A stretch of DNA of 50,587 nucleotides from a virus: IMG/VR virus record IMGVR_UViG_3300034418_013526, positions 1 through 50,587 of that record, one strand, 5' to 3'. The notes under the pieces were generated by a model, which worked only from the letters and a program-made list of their open reading frames with translations, had not been told where the DNA came from and did not search any database. Both the position numbers and the translations under genes were made by a program. Shown here piece after piece: positions 42,624 to 50,587 of this stretch; the first letter of the stretch is position 1, and every line of letters starts with the position of its first letter.

Positions 42624-44681
42624 ATGGCAGATAGAGAAAGCGAATACAAAAGATTAAGAAAATACTTAAATAAAGTTATCCGTGGCAAAAACACAGATGC
42701 AATTTTGCGATCTGTTGCCAGTGGACCTGCGCATCTTGTAAATAATATCGAGGCTGTAAACGACTCTCTTTACATTGTCACAGCCAGCCAAAAATATTTA
42801 GATTCAAGGCTTGGCGATAAAGGTGTTGTAAGACCGCCTGAAGTTGGTCTTTCTGACGAAGTTTTTCGTGAAATTGGTATTGAAATTACTAACAGAAAAC
42901 AAGTTAGAGATTTGGTTCATCAACTTCTTAGAATTTTATATGGAGAAGTATTTACACGGGCTACTTCGGCATCTGAGGAAGTTGAAAATTTTTCACTTGA
43001 AGATGGTGATAATTTAATAATGTCTTTTGACGATGCAGAACCCGTTGAAATTGCTTTTAGTTCTAGCCAATTTCAAAATATTAACGATGCAACAGCGCAA
43101 GAGGTTGCTGATGCAATTACTAAAAGCATTAAAAAAGTTGGTGGGAATGGTGCTGCTTTTGCAAGGCAAGATGATGGGGTTACAAGAGTTGTGTTAATTT
43201 CTTTTACCGATGGCCCTTCATCTAGTGTAAAAGTTTTAGGTGGCAAAGCTCAGAACGCTCTTAAATTTGATAAAATTAGACCTACTGCGGCTGATGCAAC
43301 AACACAATGGACGCTTACACAAGAAGCTGGTGGGGCTATTAGGGCCACTTGGAGTGGTGGTGCTAACCCTTCAATTGGAAAAGTAAAAGCTGGTGATTAT
43401 GTTAATATATATGGAAATAATTTTTCATCTGAAAACCGAGGTACTTTTAATGTTACAGAAGTCAAAAGTGGTCCGGTTAACGAAGCTTACGTGGAATATG
43501 AAAACCCAGAAGGTATTGCTGAAGGAGGGTGTAGTATAAATCCTAGTATAAATGTAACGCCAGCTCTTTGTTCGGCAGATGGAGGGGTGTGGTCTCCTCC
43601 TGTAGTTCAAGGTAGTGATGATGCCATTTTGTTTTATAATCCAATAACTAGAACTGTAATTTCTAACTTAACTTACGCTGCTGCTTTTCAAACATCACCA
43701 AGAACCCTTGAAGTGTTTATTCCAGCAACAACTAAAGTTGTTAGAAGGAACAGGGCTGGAGCTGCTCATATATATACTCACGTTCCAGAAAAAACACAAA
43801 TAACCTTTCCTTCGCTTGCAGAGTTACAGTCTGGAGATAGTTTTTTGTTAAATTCTTTTTTGAATTCAACAAAATATAGAGTTATATATAATATAGATAA
43901 TTCAATTATTGATAAAAATTTTTCAGAAAAAGTATTAGAAATAAATATAAATAGTTCGGAAGATATTACGGCTTCAGATATTGCTGCAAAAACATATAAT
44001 AGGATAAATGATATTTATAATTTTTCTTGTAATAATAATCAAGACGGTTCTATTGAAATTACAAATACAACTGGTGGAAATTCTTTTGATGTAGAATCTA
44101 TAAATATGCCCCCTTCATTTTTGGTAGATGTTATTATACAAGGAACTAATGTGGTTTCAAATGAAGGACAAGTCGGCCCTTATTCATATGACACAACTGT
44201 TGGATATACAATTGGAGAACAAGCAGCTCTTACAACAGAAAAGCTTGATGCTAGTAGTGATAAAATTCTTTTTGTTGACAATTCAACGCAATTTCCTGAT
44301 GAACAAGGTGATTTAATAATTGGATTTGGAACATCACATCAAGAAGGTCCTGTTCCCTATATTTCAAGACCTTCTAACCAAACATTAAGAATTAATCCTT
44401 CATATGAATTTAAACAAAAACACCCGAAAGGAACTGATGTTACTTTAATTGCAGAAAAAAAACCAGCTAACCCAAACAAAGATGGTTCAGATTATCCTTT
44501 TTATTTAACCGATTCTGTTGCTGGTAGAATATATGCTCAAGATTTAATTCAAGAAATTACCGCAACTGGTATTGTCGTTGTTTTTTACGTTTTATATCCA
44601 AACGATATTGGCTTAGGAAATTGGGGTGACGAAGAAAACTCAGAAAAATATTATATTTGGGGTACTGAAGAGGATTTGTAA
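42624..44681 (+). CDS. Baseplate/tail protein sharing modules with the J-like protein
   Basis: 685 aa, 2 nt after the J-like gene. N-terminal 130 residues are helical (SEYKRLRKYLNKVIRGKNTD, YLDSRLGDKGVVRPPEVGLS). Residue about 256 has AGDYVNIYGNNFSSENRGTF, the same module as in 35758..42621. Residues about 300-325 have GGCSINPSINVTPALCSADG then GVWSPP, which mirrors the Cys loop of that gene. Position fits a gpI or wedge partner. Overlaps the next start (TAATG). Confidence 0.6.
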   Translation: MADRESEYKRLRKYLNKVIRGKNTDAILRSVASGPAHLVNNIEAVNDSLYIVTASQKYLDSRLGDKGVVRPPEVGLSDEVFREIGIEITNRKQVRDLVHQLLRILYGEVFTRATSASEEVENFSLEDGDNLIMSFDDAEPVEIAFSSSQFQNINDATAQEVADAITKSIKKVGGNGAAFARQDDGVTRVVLISFTDGPSSSVKVLGGKAQNALKFDKIRPTAADATTQWTLTQEAGGAIRATWSGGANPSIGKVKAGDYVNIYGNNFSSENRGTFNVTEVKSGPVNEAYVEYENPEGIAEGGCSINPSINVTPALCSADGGVWSPPVVQGSDDAILFYNPITRTVISNLTYAAAFQTSPRTLEVFIPATTKVVRRNRAGAAHIYTHVPEKTQITFPSLAELQSGDSFLLNSFLNSTKYRVIYNIDNSIIDKNFSEKVLEININSSEDITASDIAAKTYNRINDIYNFSCNNNQDGSIEITNTTGGNSFDVESINMPPSFLVDVIIQGTNVVSNEGQVGPYSYDTTVGYTIGEQAALTTEKLDASSDKILFVDNSTQFPDEQGDLIIGFGTSHQEGPVPYISRPSNQTLRINPSYEFKQKHPKGTDVTLIAEKKPANPNKDGSDYPFYLTDSVAGRIYAQDLIQEITATGIVVVFYVLYPNDIGLGNWGDEENSEKYYIWGTEEDL

Positions 44682-45103
44682 TGGCACAAAGAACAATCGC
44701 TGGCGCACATGTTAAATTGTATATAAACGGAAAAGTTTATAACGAGGTTCAGCAATTACAATACACAATAGATTATGGGGAAGAACCAATTTACGGTATT
44801 GACTCGGTATTTCCACAAGAAATTAAAATTACCAGAGTTTCTATCCAAGGAAGTGTTTCTGGAGTCAGAACTGCTCAGTCAAATGGCCTTCAAGGGTATG
44901 ATATAAGGCCTAAAATATTTGACTCAATATTTGCGCCATATATTTCTATTAGAATTAGCGATAGAAGAACTGGTGAAGATATTCTTTTCGTCCCTTATGC
45001 AAGAGTAACAAATGAGCGTACAAATATAAACGCCAAAGGTGTTGTTCAAACATCTTTTAGCTTTTCAGGTCTGCAAGGGCAGCAACCTCTTGACAGAGTT
45101 TAA
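44681..45103 (+). CDS. Tail-tube-like protein
   Basis: 140 aa, coupled to the previous gene. VKLYINGKVYNEVQQLQYTI then DYGEEPIYGIDSVFPQEIKI, ISGSVSGVR-type turns and a final VVQTSFSFSGLQGQQPLDRV are typical of phage tube-fold proteins that ring the inner tail or cap the baseplate. Single tube domain length. Could be a tail-terminator or baseplate tube adapter instead of the main tube protein. Confidence 0.6.
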   Translation: MAQRTIAGAHVKLYINGKVYNEVQQLQYTIDYGEEPIYGIDSVFPQEIKITRVSIQGSVSGVRTAQSNGLQGYDIRPKIFDSIFAPYISIRISDRRTGEDILFVPYARVTNERTNINAKGVVQTSFSFSGLQGQQPLDRV

Positions 45104-45107
45104 ATAT

Positions 45108-45557
45108 TTAACAGTCGCCCAAATCAGCCCCACAGTTTTTGCATGAGTAAAACTGCAAGTTTTTACTAATTACATTTTTGTACTTTTGAGGGTTTGAGCA
45201 GCATCCTGATTTATCAAAATCTTTTAAAATTGCAACTTTACTTTTGCCAAAATTTTTTCCTTCAGGATTTAAAAGTCTTTTTCTCATCATTTCAAAATAT
45301 GTCTCTTCATCTTTTTCCAAATGTAACGTGTGAAGAGCATGAGCTACTTCCACTGTCTTTTTAGCTAAAGAAGACTCGTCTACATCACCAATAAAATCAA
45401 CAGTGGGTAATTCGTCACGCTCTGGCCAGCCACCATTATCGTAAGTAGCTGAATATACTGGTTCATTAAATCTTGATTTTGTTTTTTCCGACATGTTTTT
45501 CTCCAATTCTTGCGCTGTCATTTTTATTTTTTTACCATTAATTTTTATATTCCACAT
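45108..45557 (-). CDS. Leftward zinc-ribbon protein
   Basis: 149 aa from ATG 45557, chosen because AAGGAG lies 9 nt upstream and the TATGATACTAT motif (45581-45591) sits before it; the longer frame to 45623 runs through that promoter. C-terminal CCSNPQKYK ... LQFYSCKNCGADLGDC forms a zinc ribbon. An isolated moron-like gene between rightward virion genes, with its own late promoter. Function unknown. Confidence 0.65.
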   Translation of the reverse strand: MWNIKINGKKIKMTAQELEKNMSEKTKSRFNEPVYSATYDNGGWPERDELPTVDFIGDVDESSLAKKTVEVAHALHTLHLEKDEETYFEMMRKRLLNPEGKNFGKSKVAILKDFDKSGCCSNPQKYKNVISKNLQFYSCKNCGADLGDC

Positions 45558-45580
45558 AATTTTAAAACTCCTTCTTAACA

Positions 45581-45591
45581 ATAGTATCATA
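45581..45591 (-). promoter_or_regulatory. Late promoter motif on the minus strand
   Basis: TATGATACTAT read leftward, followed by AAGGAG and the ATG 45557. Confidence 0.6.
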
Positions 45592-45619
45592 TGCACAAAA
45601 AAAGTCAATAAAAAGCTCG

Positions 45620-45655
45620 GCACTGAATCTTTAAATTATATGATATTATATAGTT
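45620..45655 (+). promoter_or_regulatory. Late promoter motif 5 (36-nt repeat, copy 2)
   Basis: Same 36 nt as 35709-35744; precedes the fibre gene at 45709. Confidence 0.85.
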
Positions 45656-45708
45656 GTAAATGATTTTTTTAATAACAACATGATTTCAATTAGTTATAAG
45701 GGTATTAA

Positions 45709-48700
45709 ATGAGCGTAAGAAGGCGGCAAAATTTTCTAGGTGGACAAAGGATTGACGTACCATATTTGAAATCGGTTGAATCAGCAGTTTCTAATGATTT
45801 CGATGAGTTAATTAGCGGTTTAGTTATTGGTGAAAATAAAAGCTATGTAGTTCGTGGGTTTGAAATTAATATGCCCGGTGCTATTGGGTCTTCTGCCAAT
45901 GGGTTACAGCTTATCGTATCTGACACCTCTATTCTTCACGGGGCCTCTGACGAATCTGGTACGTTTTACAATATTCCTAGCGGAACTCCTGCCGAAATTT
46001 TGTCGAGTACAACAAATGATCGTGTAGACGGTGCTTTTACGCCGTCTACAGATAATTATGTTGGCGTTGAGCTTGTAAGAGAAGTTGATGACTCTACAAT
46101 TGATCAGTCTTACTTTTGGAACCCTACCACAAACATAGAAGTTACAAAAACAGTACCATTGGCAATCATTTTGGATTACAAAATTGTAATTTCTACTTCA
46201 TCTTTTGCGTCAAACGTATTGCCTATTGCAATTGTCCAAACTGACGCTTCAAATAACGTAATTTCAATTACAGACCGTAGGCCAATGCTTTTAAGGCTCG
46301 GTACGGCTGGTAATTTTGACCCCAACCCATTTTACATCTATCCTTGGGCTGATGGTCGTTCTGAAAATTTTTACACCTCAACCTCATCTGCTACCTCACC
46401 ATTTCAGGGTGGCGATAAACAAATCAAAAATTTAAAAGAATTTTTTGATGCGTTAATGACAGAGGTAAAACTTTTAAAGGGTACACCATATTGGTATTCT
46501 GAAAATCCCGGCTCAATCAGTAATTTAAGAGCTGACCTTGCTAATACAGCATTTACCGGAAAAGGTAATGTAGTTCATGGTAGAATTGATTTTCAAGGTC
46601 AAGTAGCTGGAATGACAGCGGATGTCCTTATTAGAACAGTTAATACTGGTGAGATTAATAACATTACACTTACCGCAAATGATTCTAATATAAACACTCT
46701 TGTTGCTGATTACAACGCTGCAAATCCTGAAAATCAAATTGAGTTGGTAAGCTCAGGTGGTTCTCAAATTCCTATGGCAGATATTGTTCTCACATCTAAA
46801 CCGGGCCAAGTAAACTGGTCTCAAGATATTTATTTAAGATTTATTGGTGGCAGACTAAATTATAAGATTCTTTCAAATGATACAAGTACCGAAGTATCTT
46901 TGGCTGACAACCAAGTTGCTTATATAAATCTGGTTAGAGATAAAAACATTATACCGCCACTTATTTTTACTAACGGTGGAACTGTTGTTACTTCTGTAGG
47001 TAATGCAAGCTGGACAAACGATGTTGAGCCGGGTGACTTTATTAAAGATGCTTCTAAAGGCAGTGAATTCTACTATGAAATTGATACTGTTGATTCATTA
47101 TCTCAGGTAACGCTGACCGTTCCTTATGAGGAAGCCTCATCTGGCCCTGCTGGTTTTGATGCTCAATATGCTTGGGGAACTTACGAAACAAATCCTTCTC
47201 CATTAACTTCAAGACATGTTTTTATTGCAGATAGAGAAGACGTACCTTTTGATGAAGATGTTTTTTGGTTATTTTTTAGATCAGATGATGGCGGCGGTAT
47301 CCCAAGAGTTTACGCTAGAATTTTAGGTGGTACTGAGCTTGAGCAGGGTGAGGCTAGAACAATTGCTGACAATACAGCTCAAGCTGTTCTTGATTATATT
47401 GGTTCAAATTCTGAATCTGACACTACACCTACTTATAATGAAAGCGCAACCGATTCTAAAAATAATCAAACACATTATAATTCTGTAGCTGAAGAAAATC
47501 TTACCGATAGAATTTCCAGACTTACTACAATGATGGCTGACAAGGCACAAGATAAAACTGTTAAACTTGTTTCAGATCATACAGTTGTTACAAATACAAC
47601 GAACACAACTTTTCAAGACATAACTTTTTCAGGTGGAAGTGGAGTAGCTAATGTCATTGTTCCAAGCTCTGCTGATAATGGGACAATAGGACTATCCGGT
47701 ACACTTTCTCTTGAGGAAAACCAAGTCGCTTTCTATCAAATTGATAGGAATGCGGCTTTTACAATAGCCGATCTTTCTGTACTTACCGTTGCAGATATTG
47801 ATTCAGTTCCTTTAAATGAAAAAACATTTATATTTGCATACAGATTAACTGGCGATACAGTTTATCTATGGGATAACTCTTCTTTAGGAGAAGGTGATCT
47901 TTTAGACATATCTGTATTAAGAGAATATGTACAACAAAACAATACGTTAAAAATGGTCAAGGGAGGTACTTGGTCATGGGATTTGGCTACAAATACATTG
48001 TCAAACTCACTGTCGGCATATGTTCAGATTGCTGGCCTTTCTGATAGTGCAAATGAAATTATAGCTCAAAACATTGTATTAGATGCTGATCAAAAAGTAG
48101 CCTATGTAGAAATTAACAGAGGAATAACCCCTTCTGTTTTAACTGTTAATGTTGCGGATATTTCGACGGTTGATCTGTCTAGCGATGATGTTTTTGTCAT
48201 TGCCAGAAGAACTGGCGGTGACGTATTAGTTGGAACTAATTCTTTTGCTCTTAAAAACAGAGAATTTTTAGAGCTTGATGGAGCGTTAGCAGAAATCAAT
48301 AGACATCACGGGCAATTGCTTGTTAGGCCTGAAGCTACTTTGAGTAAAAGAGTTGAAATATCCGGTGCTGATATTGCCAAATTAAGCGGCTCTCAAATTA
48401 GTCTTGAACAAAAATCATTGTTGCTTGATTTTAATGGTGCTGTAATTGATTTTTCTACAGGCGAAGTTTTTGAATCGGATGGAGGAACGCCTTTAAACGA
48501 TAAAGCAAATGATTTTACTCCTGCAACAATCGGTGCTAATGAATATTTTTTCTACAGTGTAACATTGCTTCCAAATACCGTTAATGAAAACAATACAATA
48601 ACAGGTCAAATATTAGTTTTACCATCTAGTGCTTCTAACGCTGTTTTAGCAGATGCTCCAAGAGCACCATTTCCAAGTTCAGGAATTAAACTAGGAAATG

Positions 48701-50133
48701 TTTACGTTCAAGAAGACGGTGGCGGTAGCATATTAAATATTGACTATGAAAACATCATATCTCTTGGAGTTGGTGGTTCTGGTTCTGGTGGAACTGGTGA
48801 CGCTAATGAACTTCTTGAGAGGCTTAAAAATAGACTAGCAAACTATGGAGCATATGAATATATGACTCCAGTTATTTTTTCTACAGTGGAAGAAGATTTA
48901 ACATTTGAAACAAATACAACAGCTAATTTTAGTGTTGTTAATTCAAACTATGAGTTTGAAACAATAGGAACAGTATTTGAGTCTGTTCAACTTTTAGATG
49001 CTGAATTTTTAGCTGAAGAAATTGAACTTGATGAAATTGAATTAATCCATTATTGGAATTTAGACAGCCTAGACTCAGCAGCTATTTACGAAGTATCTAG
49101 AGATGGCGGCAATGAATGGCAATCTGTTTCAATGTCAAGAATAGGAAGTTCTGACACTTATAGAGGAACGCATACTTTTGCAGAAGAGGCGGCAAATAGC
49201 TTTAGTCAAACCGAAGGTACGTTTAACGGAACTTACACTAATTTAACTGATCTAAATGAATTATCTAGAGATTTTATTCTAGCCAATACCACAACAGTCA
49301 AAAAAGTAACTGCTGGAGTTAACAAAACAGCAGCAGCTACAGGATATGTGTTTGCAGTAGCGGTTAAGGATGACGGTGGTGGATTGCCTTCAACAGACCC
49401 ACTTGATGAAATTGGAAGAAGTAAATTTGTATCAATTGATGGTTTAGTAGCTGGTGCTCAAAGTGTAGATTTTGAAATTAGATTTACTGCTCCTGCTGAA
49501 ACTTACCATATAGTTTTTAAAACAGATGTCATATATAAAACAGAATACACTAATAGTGCTGGTGCTAATAAAATAGCTATTGAAGATGACGGTGCTGATG
49601 TTGCATATACTTTAGAAGGACTAGAGCTTGATCTAAGAGTTAGAATTACAAGTGGAACTGATGAAGTAGCTTCTGAAGGTTTTGGCCTATTTTATAAAGA
49701 TGATAATAAAGTTAGTCCAGTTGATGGAAATGTGTTTAGAAACGTGTCAACATTTGTTGGTGACGTAGATAACTTGGATACGTTTACATTAACTTTCCTA
49801 CCTGACCCACGATTACTTCATGTGTACGAATGGGGAACGGGGCAAGTTTATAGATATGGAGCATTTGTAATACAAGGCTATGATGTTATATTTGAACCTA
49901 ACACTTTTAATAAGCCTGAGACTGTATCGTTAGAATTTTTACAGATTCAAGGTGGAAGTTTTGATAATAGCGATAAAAACGCTTCATTATTAGCCGCCAA
50001 TCATTTAGGTAGTACAGATGCAAACATTGATTTAAGTGTGGCTGGAAGAGGTTTGTTTTTAAGACGACCCGATGGAACTTTAAGAGAAATAACAATAGAC
50101 GATGGTGATAATATCGTAATTTATTCGGTATAG
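45709..50133 (+). CDS. Large tail fibre/baseplate protein
   Basis: 1474 aa after AAGGG. The N-terminal 200 residues (MSVRRRQNFLGGQRIDVPYL, KSVESAVSNDFDELISGLVI, ...ITDRRPMLLRLGTAG) resemble attachment domains of long phage fibres. Residues about 440-490 (VEPGDFIKDASKGSEFYYEI, DTVDSLSQVTLTVPYEEASS) closely match a segment in the J-like protein at about 1765-1800. Ends GLFLRRPDGTLREITIDDGD, as many fibre proteins do. Beta-rich throughout. Probably host recognition, with 50145 as tip. Confidence 0.7.
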   Translation: MSVRRRQNFLGGQRIDVPYLKSVESAVSNDFDELISGLVIGENKSYVVRGFEINMPGAIGSSANGLQLIVSDTSILHGASDESGTFYNIPSGTPAEILSSTTNDRVDGAFTPSTDNYVGVELVREVDDSTIDQSYFWNPTTNIEVTKTVPLAIILDYKIVISTSSFASNVLPIAIVQTDASNNVISITDRRPMLLRLGTAGNFDPNPFYIYPWADGRSENFYTSTSSATSPFQGGDKQIKNLKEFFDALMTEVKLLKGTPYWYSENPGSISNLRADLANTAFTGKGNVVHGRIDFQGQVAGMTADVLIRTVNTGEINNITLTANDSNINTLVADYNAANPENQIELVSSGGSQIPMADIVLTSKPGQVNWSQDIYLRFIGGRLNYKILSNDTSTEVSLADNQVAYINLVRDKNIIPPLIFTNGGTVVTSVGNASWTNDVEPGDFIKDASKGSEFYYEIDTVDSLSQVTLTVPYEEASSGPAGFDAQYAWGTYETNPSPLTSRHVFIADREDVPFDEDVFWLFFRSDDGGGIPRVYARILGGTELEQGEARTIADNTAQAVLDYIGSNSESDTTPTYNESATDSKNNQTHYNSVAEENLTDRISRLTTMMADKAQDKTVKLVSDHTVVTNTTNTTFQDITFSGGSGVANVIVPSSADNGTIGLSGTLSLEENQVAFYQIDRNAAFTIADLSVLTVADIDSVPLNEKTFIFAYRLTGDTVYLWDNSSLGEGDLLDISVLREYVQQNNTLKMVKGGTWSWDLATNTLSNSLSAYVQIAGLSDSANEIIAQNIVLDADQKVAYVEINRGITPSVLTVNVADISTVDLSSDDVFVIARRTGGDVLVGTNSFALKNREFLELDGALAEINRHHGQLLVRPEATLSKRVEISGADIAKLSGSQISLEQKSLLLDFNGAVIDFSTGEVFESDGGTPLNDKANDFTPATIGANEYFFYSVTLLPNTVNENNTITGQILVLPSSASNAVLADAPRAPFPSSGIKLGNVYVQEDGGGSILNIDYENIISLGVGGSGSGGTGDANELLERLKNRLANYGAYEYMTPVIFSTVEEDLTFETNTTANFSVVNSNYEFETIGTVFESVQLLDAEFLAEEIELDEIELIHYWNLDSLDSAAIYEVSRDGGNEWQSVSMSRIGSSDTYRGTHTFAEEAANSFSQTEGTFNGTYTNLTDLNELSRDFILANTTTVKKVTAGVNKTAAATGYVFAVAVKDDGGGLPSTDPLDEIGRSKFVSIDGLVAGAQSVDFEIRFTAPAETYHIVFKTDVIYKTEYTNSAGANKIAIEDDGADVAYTLEGLELDLRVRITSGTDEVASEGFGLFYKDDNKVSPVDGNVFRNVSTFVGDVDNLDTFTLTFLPDPRLLHVYEWGTGQVYRYGAFVIQGYDVIFEPNTFNKPETVSLEFLQIQGGSFDNSDKNASLLAANHLGSTDANIDLSVAGRGLFLRRPDGTLREITIDDGDNIVIYSV

Positions 50134-50144
50134 GTGGTGTTGTA

Positions 50145-50587
50145 ATGGCAAGAAATATAGTAAATAAAATAAATTCTTTTAATATCGGCGACACGGTAGA
50201 GTCTTTTTTAAGTGAAGAAGATTTTAAAAGCTTTAAAGGCGATAATTGGGTTCCTATGGATGGTAGAAGCATATCTGGTACAGATTTATATAATATTTTT
50301 GGCTTAAATTTTAATTTTTTAAACCAATTAAATTCTCCGAATGAGAATGATGGCGATGAATTTGGTTATTCTGTAGCAATTAATGGTGATTATATTGTTG
50401 TTGGTGCTCGATATGACTATGGTTCAACAGATACAATATTTGGTGCTGGAGAAGCTTATGTTTTTAAAAAAGATCAAGGCGGTGTTGATAATTGGGGTTT
50501 AATTAAAATATTAAATTCTCCGAATGAGAATAATGGCGATCAATTTGGTTATTCTGTAGCAATTGATGGTGATTATATTGTTGTTGG
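50145..50587 (+). CDS. Fibre tip/adhesin with collar-like and FG-GAP repeats, partial
   Basis: 147 codons visible, cut by the right edge. Residues about 18-48 (VESFLSEEDFKSFKGDNWVP then MDGRSISGTDLYNIF) resemble the phage tail-collar motif (W.l.DGRs..GS.y). From about residue 62 comes a 61-residue repeat (LNSPNENDGDEFGYSVAING, DYIVVGARYDYGSTDTIFGA) that matches FG-GAP/beta-propeller units. The 77 nt at 50328-50404 and 50511-50587 differ at only about three positions. Probable receptor-binding tip. Confidence 0.7.
   Translation, partial: MARNIVNKINSFNIGDTVESFLSEEDFKSFKGDNWVPMDGRSISGTDLYNIFGLNFNFLNQLNSPNENDGDEFGYSVAINGDYIVVGARYDYGSTDTIFGAGEAYVFKKDQGGVDNWGLIKILNSPNENNGDQFGYSVAIDGDYIVV
50328..50587 (+). 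repeat. 183-nt (61-codon) tandem repeat
   Basis: First unit begins at 50328, second at 50511 and runs off the window. Near-identity at DNA level points to recent expansion. Confidence 0.85.

Noticed and set aside
36972-43610. Minus-strand open frames under the J-like gene and its neighbour (for example 38497-38799, 40224-40793, 41296-41835, 43425-43610)
   Set aside because: They are shadows of long plus-strand coding regions with strong family matches at the ends; no ribosome sites.
45558-45623. Longer start for the leftward zinc-ribbon gene
   Set aside because: It would place the late promoter motif and the AAGGAG site inside the gene.
1-50587. tRNA genes, CRISPR arrays or insertion sequences
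   Set aside because: I looked for T-arm GGTTCGAATC-like sequences, regularly spaced repeats and transposase motifs and saw none; not an exhaustive search.

Overview
This 50.6-kb AT-rich window looks like part of a genome of a tailed phage with a contractile (myovirus-type) tail. The evidence is a late block encoding a tape measure protein, a hub-like protein, a spike, a LysM/gp25-like baseplate protein, a very large baseplate J protein, a tail-tube-like protein and fibre proteins, together with many tiny phage-type genes. No terminase, capsid, polymerase or integrase gene is in view, and I found no tRNA, CRISPR array or insertion sequence. The host cannot be named. Strong AGGAGG ribosome sites, TTGACA-N17-TAATAT promoters, a canonical lipobox protein and many sigma-54-like sequences fit a bacterium with sigma-70 and sigma-54, perhaps Gram-negative.

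Layout. (1) 1-5.5 kb, leftward: one operon-like run from a promoter near 5.47 kb, with many ATGA overlaps. It includes an HhH-glycosylase-like phage protein, a DUF932 protein with its own promoter and terminator, a DUF2384 antitoxin-like protein, an Imm-5-like protein and two copies of an alanine-repeat protein. (2) 5.5-18.1 kb, rightward: about 30 small genes, many as single-gene cassettes of promoter, AGGAGG, ORF and terminator. They include a sliding-clamp-like protein, HTH proteins, Zn-ribbon proteins, a PHA-regulator-like protein and a DNA-ligase Ia-domain fragment. One leftward HTH gene (14.5-14.7 kb) is a candidate regulator. (3) 18.1-18.7 kb: no gene, but a strongly folded segment with two mutually exclusive stems and five GGGTCCC repeats. 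(4) 18.66-20.9 kb: leftward operon of small genes. (5) 21.0-50.6 kb, rightward: the virion genes, interrupted by a small-gene/membrane-protein cluster (26.4-29.2 kb), a CYTH enzyme overlapping a dNMP kinase (29.2-30.6 kb), and two leftward inserts (31.95-32.93 and 45.1-45.6 kb).

The most unusual signal is regulatory. Between 9.09 and 18.47 kb there are 18 matches to TGGCAY-N5-TTGCA, the -24/-12 pattern of sigma-54 promoters, nine on each strand and all but one outside genes. They are interleaved with about 15 promoters of the form TTGNNN-N16/17-TATACT on both strands, TCCACATA repeats, and terminators whose loops often contain the stop codon of the gene. Late genes instead use a TATGATAYTAT extended -10-like motif, including one 36-nt copy repeated exactly upstream of the baseplate J and fibre genes. 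Together these suggest a switch between regulatory classes, and possibly a set of short non-coding or antisense RNAs in the early region.
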